A DNA stretch of 19,486 bases from JADLCX01 sp038251595 (GCA_038251595.1 JBBSBC010000057.1:1-19486); one strand, 5' to 3'. Shown: positions 6,153 to 13,550, numbered from the stretch's first letter. Translations and numbers: made by a program. Notes: a model not told the origin generated them from the sequence alone.

Positions 6153-8378
6153 ATGCCCACACGCAACAAATCTCAGGGAGCATCGCCGCCAAGTTCCGCG
6201 ACCGCGGCCAAGCCGTGGGAGCACGCCAAGTCGGGCGAGGGGTCCGGGTCGGACCCGCTCGCCGCAAGCTTTGTCGAGTCGTTGTCGTATGACACACGCC
6301 TGTACGCGGCCGATATCTTCGGCTCACTCGCGCACGCGGCGATGCTCGAATCGGTTGGGCTGATCTCACGTTCAGATCAGGACGCGATAACCAGCGGGCT
6401 GGCGGAGATCAAGTCGGAGATCGAGTCGGCGATGCATGGGCCGGGCGGTGTGGCGGGATGGGCGGGCTGGAAAGTTGAGCTGGAAGATGTCCACATGTGC
6501 ATTGAGTCGGCGCTCATTGCGAAAATCGGTGATGCAGGGCGGAAGTTGCACACAGGCCGCTCGCGCAACGATCAAGTTGCTCTTGACCTTCGGCTGTGGC
6601 TGCGCGATGCCGCAGTGACGATGACCATTGCGATCGATGACCTTCTCAGCGCGTTCCGCACTGTTGCGAAGGGGCAGGGTGAGATCGTGTTGCCCGGCTA
6701 CACGCACATGCAGCGGGCGCAGCCGATCACGGTTGGTGCGGAGATGAACGCCTGGCATGCAATGTTCACGCGCGATCGACACCTGATCAACAATCTTTGT
6801 GCAAGCAACCTGACCGATTGCCCGCTTGGCTCGGGCGCACTAGCGGGGTCGGTGCTGCCGCTTGATCGGGAGATGACCGCCTCGGCCCTTGGGTTTTCGT
6901 CGCCCAGTGCCAGCAGCATTGATTCAACGGCGAGTCGGGATGAGGCACTGGATCTGCTCTATACGCTCGCCCGGACCTCGATGCACCTTTCGCGGTTGGC
7001 TGAGCAATGGATCATCTACGCAACCACGGAGTTTGGGTTTCTTACGTTGGACGAGAGGTTCACCACGGGTTCGAGCATGATGCCGCAGAAGCGGAACCCG
7101 GACATGCTCGAACTCATTCGGGGACGATGCGGCGGGATCTATGGTCACCTCATGGCCCTGCTCACCATTTGCAAGGGCCTCCCGATCGGGTATAACCGCG
7201 ATCTGCAGGAGGATAAGCGGCATGTTTTCGCGGCATACGACACGGTGCTCGAGTGTGTGCGCATGGCCGCGCGTATTGTTGCCACGGTGAAGTTCACCCC
7301 CGAGCGCATACGTGTTGCGGGTGGCGGGCTTGATCGCGGGCATCTCGACGCAACGGTGCTCGCAGAACAGCTTGTGAACGCGGCGGTTCCCTTTCGCACA
7401 GCGCACCAGGTGGTTGGCGCGCTGGTGCAACTCTGCGATTCGACAGGGCGCACTTCGCTTCAGCAGCTTAAGCCCAACGAACTCATCGAGGCCCTCAAGT
7501 CGCGCAACTTGGAGTGGGCGCGTGTGGATGCTGCGGCGATCATCGATATGCTTGGCGCGGAGAACGTCGTGCGTGCCTATGCCTCGCACGGACATGCAGG
7601 AACAGGCCGCGGCGGGTACAAGCAGACGATGCCGCGAGCTGCCGAGCAGGGTGCGGGGGGTGCGGGGGGTGTGGGGGGTGCGGGGGGTGTAGGGAGCGCG
7701 GGTGGGTTGCCGACCGTCGCCCCGGTCACCAAGCGTCATGCGCCCGCGATTGTGCCGGTAAAGCAGCCCGTTCACGAACCGGCACTCCCATCGCAAATAG
7801 CACCGACAAACACCCCGGCCATCGTGACGATTCCCACAGCATCGCCGCAGGAAGGGCGACCGGGAACACCGATCCTGCGGAAGGGTCACTCACGCGCAAC
7901 ATCGATTGACTCGCCAAACGTTGAGCCTGAAGCGACGGTCCTGTTTGCGGATGATGACACAAACGGCGCGGCCACTGTTTCACAGTTCAATCAGCGGCTC
8001 ATCGCTGCGTATGTTGAAGTGGGGCGCACGCTCGATGATTTGCCGTATACAGAAGAGTTTATACGGATGTGCGAACTGGCCAGCGCGACCGAAGCGGGGA
8101 TGAACGAGCACGCGGTCTTCAGGCGACTGCAGAACATTCGGAAGGCCGGAAAGCTGCCGCCGATCGGGCGCGCGTCCAGTCGTGCGCCGCGGCTTTCGGA
8201 AGCCGAAGAAGGCTGGCTTGCGAATGCGGTGGTTGAAACCGTGGGATCGCTCGGGCAGCGCGATCAACTCCCATTCACAACACGGTTTGACATTCTGCTG
8301 AATCGTTTCAACGAGAGCACCGGGCGATCACTCAGCCCGCATGACCTTTGGCGTGTGGTGGCGAAGCTCGCGAAGTAG
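6153..8378 (+). CDS. argH: Argininosuccinate lyase with unusual C-terminal extension
   Basis: ArgH splits argininosuccinate into arginine and fumarate in the cytoplasm, the last step of arginine synthesis. The lyase part (about residues 35-490 of 741) shows SYDTRLYAADIFGS, HTGRSRND from H133, GYTHMQRAQP with the catalytic-type H185, and the fumarase/lyase signature GSSMMPQKRNPD with S307/S308. The usual final ArgH helix is not recognisable. After GRGGYKQTM comes a (GAG/GVG) linker from about residue 500, a Pro/Thr-rich spacer, and a helical module at about 610-741 with two similar motifs beginning LPYT (630) and LPFT (706). A normal ArgH is about 460 residues. The start at 6153 has no ribosome site; ATG 6114 and TTG 6063 are alternatives. 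The gene ends 13 bases from the convergent permease gene. Confidence 0.93.
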   Translation: MPTRNKSQGASPPSSATAAKPWEHAKSGEGSGSDPLAASFVESLSYDTRLYAADIFGSLAHAAMLESVGLISRSDQDAITSGLAEIKSEIESAMHGPGGVAGWAGWKVELEDVHMCIESALIAKIGDAGRKLHTGRSRNDQVALDLRLWLRDAAVTMTIAIDDLLSAFRTVAKGQGEIVLPGYTHMQRAQPITVGAEMNAWHAMFTRDRHLINNLCASNLTDCPLGSGALAGSVLPLDREMTASALGFSSPSASSIDSTASRDEALDLLYTLARTSMHLSRLAEQWIIYATTEFGFLTLDERFTTGSSMMPQKRNPDMLELIRGRCGGIYGHLMALLTICKGLPIGYNRDLQEDKRHVFAAYDTVLECVRMAARIVATVKFTPERIRVAGGGLDRGHLDATVLAEQLVNAAVPFRTAHQVVGALVQLCDSTGRTSLQQLKPNELIEALKSRNLEWARVDAAAIIDMLGAENVVRAYASHGHAGTGRGGYKQTMPRAAEQGAGGAGGVGGAGGVGSAGGLPTVAPVTKRHAPAIVPVKQPVHEPALPSQIAPTNTPAIVTIPTASPQEGRPGTPILRKGHSRATSIDSPNVEPEATVLFADDDTNGAATVSQFNQRLIAAYVEVGRTLDDLPYTEEFIRMCELASATEAGMNEHAVFRRLQNIRKAGKLPPIGRASSRAPRLSEAEEGWLANAVVETVGSLGQRDQLPFTTRFDILLNRFNESTGRSLSPHDLWRVVAKLAK
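7651..7695 (+). repeat. Five 9-base G-rich tandem units inside argH
   Basis: Units of GTGCGGGGG or GTGTGGGGG repeat five times, the last diverged, and encode Gly-Ala-Gly/Gly-Val-Gly triplets between the lyase and the C-terminal module. Unit length is a multiple of three, so gain or loss of a unit changes linker length without a frameshift. The G-runs could form a quadruplex on the coding strand. Confidence 0.85.
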
Positions 8379-8391
8379 CATGTCCGAGGAG

Positions 8392-9654
8392 TCAGCGAGG
8401 TGGTATGGCCTTTCCATGCGGATCGGCGCACTCGCCGGCCTCACGGGCCAACTCTTCCTGAAGCGGCGCGGTGATGAAGTGCTCGACGCGCTCGCTCGGA
8501 TCGTGCAGATGGTCAAGCGGGAGTGATGAATGCTTGGCGAGAAAGGCTTCCCAGAGCCGGTGTGATCGAACGACGGATCGAGCAGAGACGATACCTTTCT
8601 CGGTCAGGTGAAGTCTGCCATCGGAGTTTGAGATCTGTCCCGCACGGGTAAGACGCCAGACGGCGAGTTTCACCAATCGCCGTCGAGTGCGCAGTGAAGC
8701 GCTCTGTGTGATGGTGAGGCGCTGATCAGCTTCGGAGTTTCTATAAAGTGTACCGAGGACATCCTCTTCGGCGATGCGAAGGCGGAGCAGTGCTCTTCTG
8801 GCGATTTTGCCGATGACACCGTGCCGCGGCGATGCGAGCGCGACTGTAACGAAGATGATTCCTGCCGCTACACTCATCATGCCAGCGACGGAGCTGTTGA
8901 GCATCACGGCCAGCAGGTGTCCAACAATCGCATCAAGAATGCCCACGATGGCCGCGACAACGACCATAGTGCCGAGTTTGTCGGTCAGCATTTGCGCTGT
9001 CGCGGCGGGGGCAACAAGCATGGTGATGACCAGGATGGAACCGACGGCCTCGAAGCTCGCCACTGCGGTGGTGGCGACCGATCCGAGGAGTGCGTAATGC
9101 ACGACCGCGGCGGATATGCCCAGCGTCGTTGCCAACTGCGGATCAAAGCAGACGATGCGCAGTTCCTTGAAGAAGACAATGACCAGTGCAAGCACGGCGA
9201 TGGTCACAATGCCAAGCGTGAGCGCGGCCTTTGGAACGGCAAAGCCAAGCACAAGGGTTCTATCAAAGGGTACACCTTCGATGATGCCGTAGAGCACGCA
9301 ACCGGGGTCAAGGTCCATCGTTCGCGGCACCCATCCGAGCATCACGACGCCGAGTGCGAACATCGTGCTGAAAACCAAGCCGAGTGATGCGCCTTCATCG
9401 ACCTTTCCCCAGCGGTTGATCGCACCGCTCAAGAGCGCGGTGAGTATGCCCGCCGCGGCCGCACCTGCGAGCATGGGGGAGACCCCGCGAGATCCGGTAA
9501 GCACGAACGCGAGCACGATGCCCGGCAGGATGGCGTGGGTAATTGCGTCGCCCAGCAGCGACATTCTTCGCAGCACCAGAAAGCAACCGAGAACCGAGCA
9601 CGGAAGAGCGCAGAGCACGGCCGTCAGCATCACCCACCAGTCGCCGGAGGTCAT
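8392..9654 (-). CDS. Metal ABC permease fused to DtxR-like domain (second permease)
   Basis: Residues 1-285 are an ABC-3 permease (ZnuB/MntB type): many hydrophobic helices, LRRMSLLGDAITHAILPGI near the start, the FFKELRIVCFDPQLA loop that contacts the ATPase, and LVITMLVAPAATA. Residues about 300-400 are a winged-helix plus DtxR dimerisation/metal domain: LTEKG wing, then SHRLWEAFL (H365, E369) and HLHDPSERVEH (H384, E388, E391, H392). These match the metal ligands of the family, with Glu in the place of DtxR Cys102, as in MntR. A normal ABC-3 permease is about 280 residues. The start ATG overlaps the first permease stop in an ATGA, so the two are translationally coupled and probably form a heterodimer. 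Such permease-DtxR fusions have been annotated elsewhere, but their function is not settled. Confidence 0.92.
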   Translation of the reverse strand: MTSGDWWVMLTAVLCALPCSVLGCFLVLRRMSLLGDAITHAILPGIVLAFVLTGSRGVSPMLAGAAAAGILTALLSGAINRWGKVDEGASLGLVFSTMFALGVVMLGWVPRTMDLDPGCVLYGIIEGVPFDRTLVLGFAVPKAALTLGIVTIAVLALVIVFFKELRIVCFDPQLATTLGISAAVVHYALLGSVATTAVASFEAVGSILVITMLVAPAATAQMLTDKLGTMVVVAAIVGILDAIVGHLLAVMLNSSVAGMMSVAAGIIFVTVALASPRHGVIGKIARRALLRLRIAEEDVLGTLYRNSEADQRLTITQSASLRTRRRLVKLAVWRLTRAGQISNSDGRLHLTEKGIVSARSVVRSHRLWEAFLAKHSSLPLDHLHDPSERVEHFITAPLQEELAREAGECADPHGKAIPPR

Positions 9655-10943
9655 GGTTGGCCGCCAATCTCATGGACGGATCCGGGAACATCCATCTCTC
9701 CGGGTGTGATCGGCAAGCGACCCTCACCGCGCAACTGTGCCTCAAGCCGTTCGACAACTTCACGGGGAAGCACGTGTTCGAGCTGATCCGCATCGCGATC
9801 GACATGATCGATCGCTACGGAGGCTTTGTCGGTAAGAAACAACTCCCACAGTCGATGGGCGCGCACGACCTTCACAGCCTCTTCAACGCCGTAGCGTGTG
9901 AGTTGATACCGATCGGCATCGGCTTGAAGAACCAGTCCTTCTTTCATGGCGAGCCGCAGACCGGCGTGCATGGACTTGCTGCTGGCCCAAGTCGCTCTCG
10001 GATCGGTGCGCTGTTCGGTTGCTTCATAGGCGGCTCTCAGAACATTCTGAATGCCAACACGCCGCCGCAGTCGTCGTTGCCTGGCCACCTGTGCAACGAT
10101 TCCCCGTCTGGGCGCGACCACAAATGAAACGGCGAAGATTGATGCCGCGCTGAGTGTGACCATCGGACCGGTGGGGAGCGCGGCAGTAGCACTGATGGAA
10201 GTGCCAAGCACGCCTGCGATGGCACCGATGAGACCCGAGAGAATGATCATGACACCCAGCCTGTCGGTCCAGAATCGCGCGCCTGAAGCGGGAATAACCA
10301 GCAGGCTGACCATGAGCACCACACCGACCGCGGGCAAACCGACGACGGTGCAGACTGCAACCAGCCCCATGAGTACGAGGTCGAGTCGAGAGACGGGCCA
10401 GCCGAGCGACTGGGCGAAGTCTCGGTCGAAGCACAGCAGTTTCAGTTCTTTGTAAAGAAGCACAATCGCAAGCACCACGACGGCACAGACGATCGAGATC
10501 AGCTTGGCATCGGCGGCGACCATCGACGCCGCTTTACCGAAGATGAAGCTGTCGAGTCCGGCTCGATTGCCGCTCGGCTGAGACTGGATCATCCGAGAGA
10601 GCGCGATGCCCAAACCGAAGAAGCTGCCGATGGCGAGCGCGGTGGCGGCGTCCTCCTTCACACGGGTGTAGGTGCGGACGGCCGCGATGAAGGCGGCGCA
10701 CAGAACGCCAAAGAGCAGTGCGCCGAGAAGAAATGCTGCAAAGTTTCGGTTGCCAACAACGAGGTAGGCAACACAAACCCCCGGCAAGGCCGCGTGGGCT
10801 ACCGCATCGCCAACAAGTGCCCGCTTACGAAGGACAGAAAGTGCGCCGACGCTTCCGCAGGCAAGGCCGAGCAACGACGAACCAAGGATCACAACGCGAG
10901 TGTTGGCATCCTGCAGGGTGATAAGCCGCACAAAGTCGTTCAT
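9651..10943 (-). CDS. Metal ABC permease fused to DtxR-like domain (first permease)
   Basis: This 430-residue protein has the ABC-3 permease core to about residue 285: LRKRALVGDAVAHAALPGV, YTRVKEDAATALAIGSFFG, LLYKELKLLCFDRDFAQSLG and LMVSLLVIPASGA. The tail (about 290-405) is a winged-helix and DtxR metal domain: AHRLWELFL (H363, E367) and VDRDADQLEH (D386, E389, H390). It is a diverged paralogue of the next permease; the position equal to DtxR His98 is Asp/Arg here rather than His, so its ancillary site may be weaker. It lies in the inner membrane with the tail presumably cytoplasmic, next to the ATPase. It is separated from the ATPase gene by 87 AT-rich bases carrying nested dyads, and no strong ribosome site precedes ATG 10943. 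Confidence 0.92.
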   Translation of the reverse strand: MNDFVRLITLQDANTRVVILGSSLLGLACGSVGALSVLRKRALVGDAVAHAALPGVCVAYLVVGNRNFAAFLLGALLFGVLCAAFIAAVRTYTRVKEDAATALAIGSFFGLGIALSRMIQSQPSGNRAGLDSFIFGKAASMVAADAKLISIVCAVVVLAIVLLYKELKLLCFDRDFAQSLGWPVSRLDLVLMGLVAVCTVVGLPAVGVVLMVSLLVIPASGARFWTDRLGVMIILSGLIGAIAGVLGTSISATAALPTGPMVTLSAASIFAVSFVVAPRRGIVAQVARQRRLRRRVGIQNVLRAAYEATEQRTDPRATWASSKSMHAGLRLAMKEGLVLQADADRYQLTRYGVEEAVKVVRAHRLWELFLTDKASVAIDHVDRDADQLEHVLPREVVERLEAQLRGEGRLPITPGEMDVPGSVHEIGGQP

Positions 10944-10969
10944 GAGTTAACTTACGAATCGACAGATAA

Positions 10970-11009
10970 ATATTGACTTAAATCCGAGTCAAGCGAATCT
11001 TGCCAATAT
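10970..11009. promoter_or_regulatory. Nested inverted repeats between ATPase and permease genes
   Basis: The outer arms ATATTG (10970-10975) and CAATAT (11004-11009) enclose the inner arms TTGACT (10973-10978) and AGTCAA (10987-10992). The 87-base gap is clearly more AT-rich than its surroundings. On the minus strand TTGGCA (complement of 11001-11006) and TTTAAG with an 18-base spacer resemble a promoter. It could be an internal promoter or operator for the two permease genes, or an mRNA hairpin between cistrons. Confidence 0.4.
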
Positions 11010-11030
11010 ATGAACATGCGTTGAAAGCTC

Positions 11031-11891
11031 TCACGGTTTGACTCCGCCCGCCAGACGCACGGCTTCTGCGGCCTGATCCATAAGGGTGAGCCTGCCACCG
11101 TAGGTCTTCTGCAGATTGTGTTGTGTAAAGACATCGGCAACCGGTCCCGCCGCGACCAGACGCATGTTCAGCATGACCACGTGGTCGAAATATTCGCCGA
11201 CGGTCTGCAGATCATGGTGAACCGCGATAACGGTCTTGCCCTCATTGCGCAAGCGGCGCAGAACATCGACAATGGTCCGTTCGGTCGCGGCATCTACACC
11301 GGCGAAGGGCTCATCCATGAAGTAGATGAGTGCCTCCTGGGCCAAGGCTCTTGCAAGAAAGACTCGTTGCTGCTGTCCGCCGGAGAGTTGGCTGATCTGC
11401 CGTCTGGAATACTCGGCCATCCCAACGGAAGCAAGACTGTCCATAGCGATGGCGCGATCCTTGGCACCGGGGCGACGAATCCAGCCGAGGCGGCCGTAAC
11501 GTCCCATCAGCACCACGTCGAGTGCATCAACCGGGAAGTCCCAGTCAACGTGCTCGCGCTGAGGAACGTAGCCAACATTCTTCCGTACCTCGCGAAGGGT
11601 TTGGCCGAAGATGGTCACGTATCCGCTCGCCAGGGGCACGAGCCCCAGCACGGCTTTGATCAGTGTGCTCTTTCCAGCGCCATTCGGACCAACGATTGCG
11701 ACGAGCCTTCGCTCAGGAATCTGAACATCCACATCCCAAAGCACAGGTTTGCGCTGATAGGCAACGGTGAGGTCGTGAATATCCACGGCCACTGCCTGTG
11801 CGTCGAGTGGCGACGCGCCTGGAGTCAAATGTGGATCGATCGCCACCGGGTGCGAGCTGTGTTGTACATGAGAATGGTTCTGCGCTGTCAC
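11031..11891 (-). CDS. Metal ABC transporter ATPase
   Basis: This 286-residue nucleotide-binding subunit has Walker A GPNGAGKST (68-76), Q-loop GYVPQ (Q111), signature LSGGQQQR from residue 169, Walker B LIYFMDEP with D193/E194, and H-loop VHHD. The family match is to the ATPases of Mn/Zn/Fe importers. It couples ATP hydrolysis to the two permeases on the cytoplasmic face. The first 35 residues are additional, with five His in the first 21 (positions 6, 8, 11, 14 and 21), a possible weak metal-binding tail. The start is GTG and overlaps the binding-protein stop in a GTGA, so the two genes are coupled. Confidence 0.95.
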   Translation of the reverse strand: MTAQNHSHVQHSSHPVAIDPHLTPGASPLDAQAVAVDIHDLTVAYQRKPVLWDVDVQIPERRLVAIVGPNGAGKSTLIKAVLGLVPLASGYVTIFGQTLREVRKNVGYVPQREHVDWDFPVDALDVVLMGRYGRLGWIRRPGAKDRAIAMDSLASVGMAEYSRRQISQLSGGQQQRVFLARALAQEALIYFMDEPFAGVDAATERTIVDVLRRLRNEGKTVIAVHHDLQTVGEYFDHVVMLNMRLVAAGPVADVFTQHNLQKTYGGRLTLMDQAAEAVRLAGGVKP

Positions 11892-12922
11892 GGTGTGCCG
11901 GCCTCATCCTTACGGGTGGGTGAGTGTGCAGGACCTCCTAACAATCCTTCTATGATGACTTTAAGGTTGTGACGCACCATGCCGATATAGGTGCCTTCAT
12001 CGGTCCCGTCCTTTCCCATTGCATCGCTGAACAGTTCGCCGCCAACCACCACGTGCTGTCCACGTGAGTTTGCACCCTCGATGAGCGCGTCGATGGTCTT
12101 GCGTGGAACACTGCTCTCGATAAAGACCGCGGGAATCTTCCTGGCCACGATGACATCGACGAGTCTGTTGACATCTTTCAATCCGGCCTCGCTGTCGGTG
12201 CTCACACCCTGAATGGCCAGCACCTCAATCCCATACGCGCGGCCAAAGTACCCGAACGCATCGTGCGCGGTGATGAGCACGCGCCGATCAATTGGAATCG
12301 AGGCGATGCGTGTGCGTGCCTCGTTATCGAGCGCCATCAGTCGTTCGGCGTACCTCGCGGTGTTGACTTGATAGGTCGTAGCGTTGGCCGGATCAGCCTT
12401 GCTCATCGCTTCCAGCATCTTCGCGGTTGCTTGCCGCCAGAGTTGAACATCGAACCAGACGTGCGGGTCGTGCTGCCCTTCAAACTCCGGTGGTGAGCGC
12501 AGCTTGCTCCGGTCAATGCCGTCGGCAACGGGAACGACCGGTCGCGACTTTCCGAGATTCTCGATTACATCGCCCATGCGGCCTTCCAGATGAAGGCCGT
12601 TGTAGAGCACAAGATCGGCCTCGCCGAGCATTCGGATATCGCCGGGCGAAGGCTTGTAGAGATGGGGATCGACCCCCTCGCCCATCAGGGCGTGGACGCT
12701 AACGAGATCGCCACCAATGTTGCGGGCAACATCGGCGATCATTCCCGTGGTCGTGACGATCGAGAGTCTCTTCGGCCCGTCCGCGGTTTGTAGCGATTTT
12801 CCCGCGCGTTCGCAACCGACCATCAGCACGACGATCGCACAGAGTAGCAGTGCCCCTGCCATCGATCGTTGGTTTGCGGATTGAATGAGTCGTCGAACAC
12901 TGTTCCGGAAAGTGTATCTCAT
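11888..12922 (-). CDS. Mn/Fe-type ABC substrate-binding lipoprotein
   Basis: This 344-residue cluster A-I receptor has a basic N-terminus, a hydrophobic segment and a lipobox ending LMVGC (Cys37). Ligand positions match Mn/Fe receptors such as PsaA/MntC: H87 in GVDPHLYKPSPGD, H154 in HDPHVWFD, E269 in FIESSVPRK and D308 in GTDEGTYIGMV. The His-rich loop typical of zinc-specific ZnuA is absent, so manganese (or iron) is the likely cargo; the neighbouring MntR supports this. The start at 12922 is chosen because it gives a proper signal peptide; the frame is open upstream to 13174, but that part is antisense to mntR. A promoter with TTGACA and TATCGT ends six bases before the ATG, and there is no ribosome site. 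Confidence 0.93.
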   Translation of the reverse strand: MRYTFRNSVRRLIQSANQRSMAGALLLCAIVVLMVGCERAGKSLQTADGPKRLSIVTTTGMIADVARNIGGDLVSVHALMGEGVDPHLYKPSPGDIRMLGEADLVLYNGLHLEGRMGDVIENLGKSRPVVPVADGIDRSKLRSPPEFEGQHDPHVWFDVQLWRQATAKMLEAMSKADPANATTYQVNTARYAERLMALDNEARTRIASIPIDRRVLITAHDAFGYFGRAYGIEVLAIQGVSTDSEAGLKDVNRLVDVIVARKIPAVFIESSVPRKTIDALIEGANSRGQHVVVGGELFSDAMGKDGTDEGTYIGMVRHNLKVIIEGLLGGPAHSPTRKDEAGTP

Positions 12923-12928
12923 GCTACA

Positions 12929-12957
12929 ACGATACCCGCAGGTGAAGCACTTGTCAA
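12929..12957 (-). promoter_or_regulatory. Promoter of the metal-importer operon (leaderless)
   Basis: On the minus strand there is a perfect -35 TTGACA (complement of 12952-12957), exactly 17 bases, then TATCGT (complement of 12929-12934). The ATG at 12922 begins six bases after the -10, where transcription would be expected to start, and no Shine-Dalgarno is present. The -35 shares its bases with the opposite promoter of mntR. Confidence 0.65.
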
Positions 12958-12979
12958 CCCTTGAACCATTGGCTACATT
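12951..12979 (+). promoter_or_regulatory. Promoter of mntR (leaderless), overlapping the importer promoter
   Basis: TTGTCA (12951-12956), exactly 17 bases, then TACATT (12974-12979). The ATG at 12987 follows seven bases later, with no ribosome site. Five bases of the -35 are shared, in the opposite sense, with the -35 of the importer promoter, so one bound repressor or polymerase would affect both. Confidence 0.6.
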
Positions 12980-12986
12980 GTGGGTT

Positions 12987-13550
12987 ATGGGCAACACTTC
13001 ATCCCGAGCGCCCCGATCCAAGCCCGGCAGCGCCAAGCGCGTGAACACCGCATCAGGCAGCACACCTTCGCGTGCAGCCTCGGCTTCAGGATCGGCTTCA
13101 GGATCGGCTTCAGGATACGGGCCCAGCCCCGCCGTGCCATCAGCCGTCGTGCAGGCCGCGGCACACGCCCGCACGCGCCGGGCTCGTGCTACTGAAATTG
13201 CTGAAGATTACTCCGAGATCATTGCCGACTTGATTGCCGAATCGGGCGAGGCCAGGGTTGTCGATATCGCTCGCAGGATAGGAGTTACGCACGTGACTGT
13301 TGTGCGTACGGTCTCGCGTCTTCAGCGTGATGGGCTTGTCACCGCCAAGCCCTATCGTGCGATCTTTCTGACCGAGGCGGGCGAGAAGCTTGCCACCAAA
13401 TCACGTGAGCGCCACCGCACGGTCGTAGAGTTTCTTCTGGCGCTTGGTGTTCCCGCCGCGGCCGCGCACGCCGATGCGGAGGGAATCGAGCATCACGTTT
13501 CCTCTCAGACCCTCGCGGCCTTTGAGCGGTTTGTTCGTTCGGGCCGGTAA
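12987..13550 (+). CDS. mntR: Manganese-responsive repressor MntR (DtxR family)
   Basis: This 187-residue protein carries a DtxR-type winged helix at about 70-140 (EDYSEIIADLI, VVDIARRIGVTHVTVVRTV, LTEAGEKLA) and a dimerisation region ending DAEGIEHHVS. All six ligands of the MntR primary site have counterparts: D74, E77, H133, E155, E158 and H159. It resembles the E. coli type of MntR (DLI..GEAR..D.A.R.GV, SRERH, DAEG.EHHVS), without an SH3 domain. When loaded with Mn it is expected to repress the importer. The first 65 or so residues are a Ser/Ala-rich low-complexity tail not usual in the family, partly made by three 12-base repeats. The start at 12987 is preferred over 12885, which would run through both promoters and overlap the divergent gene. 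Confidence 0.93.
   Translation: MGNTSSRAPRSKPGSAKRVNTASGSTPSRAASASGSASGSASGYGPSPAVPSAVVQAAAHARTRRARATEIAEDYSEIIADLIAESGEARVVDIARRIGVTHVTVVRTVSRLQRDGLVTAKPYRAIFLTEAGEKLATKSRERHRTVVEFLLALGVPAAAAHADAEGIEHHVSSQTLAAFERFVRSGR
13080..13115 (+). repeat. Three tandem 12-base units in mntR
   Basis: TCGGCTTCAGGA occurs three times in direct succession and encodes repeated Ser-Ala-Ser-Gly in the low-complexity N-terminal tail of MntR. It keeps frame and may vary in copy number. Confidence 0.9.

Noticed and set aside
6924..7889. Open frame on the minus strand opposite argH (321 codons)
   Set aside because: Antisense to conserved lyase motifs, His/Arg/Cys-rich composition typical of shadow frames.
8821..9387. 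His/Asp-rich open frame on the plus strand opposite the second permease
   Set aside because: It looks like a metal-binding protein, but the richness in His and Asp comes from reading hydrophobic permease codons backwards; there is no ribosome site or signal peptide.
11118..11972. Open frame on the plus strand opposite the ATPase gene (284 codons)
   Set aside because: The opposite strand encodes a complete ABC ATPase with all motifs; this frame has no recognisable feature.
12885..12986. Upstream extension of mntR to an earlier ATG
   Set aside because: It would overlap the divergent lipoprotein start and cover both promoters; the added residues have no family match.
13080..13115. Triple repeat as a CRISPR or operator array
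   Set aside because: The units are directly adjacent without spacers and keep the mntR reading frame; this is a coding low-complexity repeat.
12923..13174. Upstream extension of the binding-protein gene
   Set aside because: It is antisense to mntR, and its Pro-Glu-Ala-Asp repeats are the reverse reading of the mntR Ser-Ala-Ser-Gly repeats; it would also bury the signal peptide.
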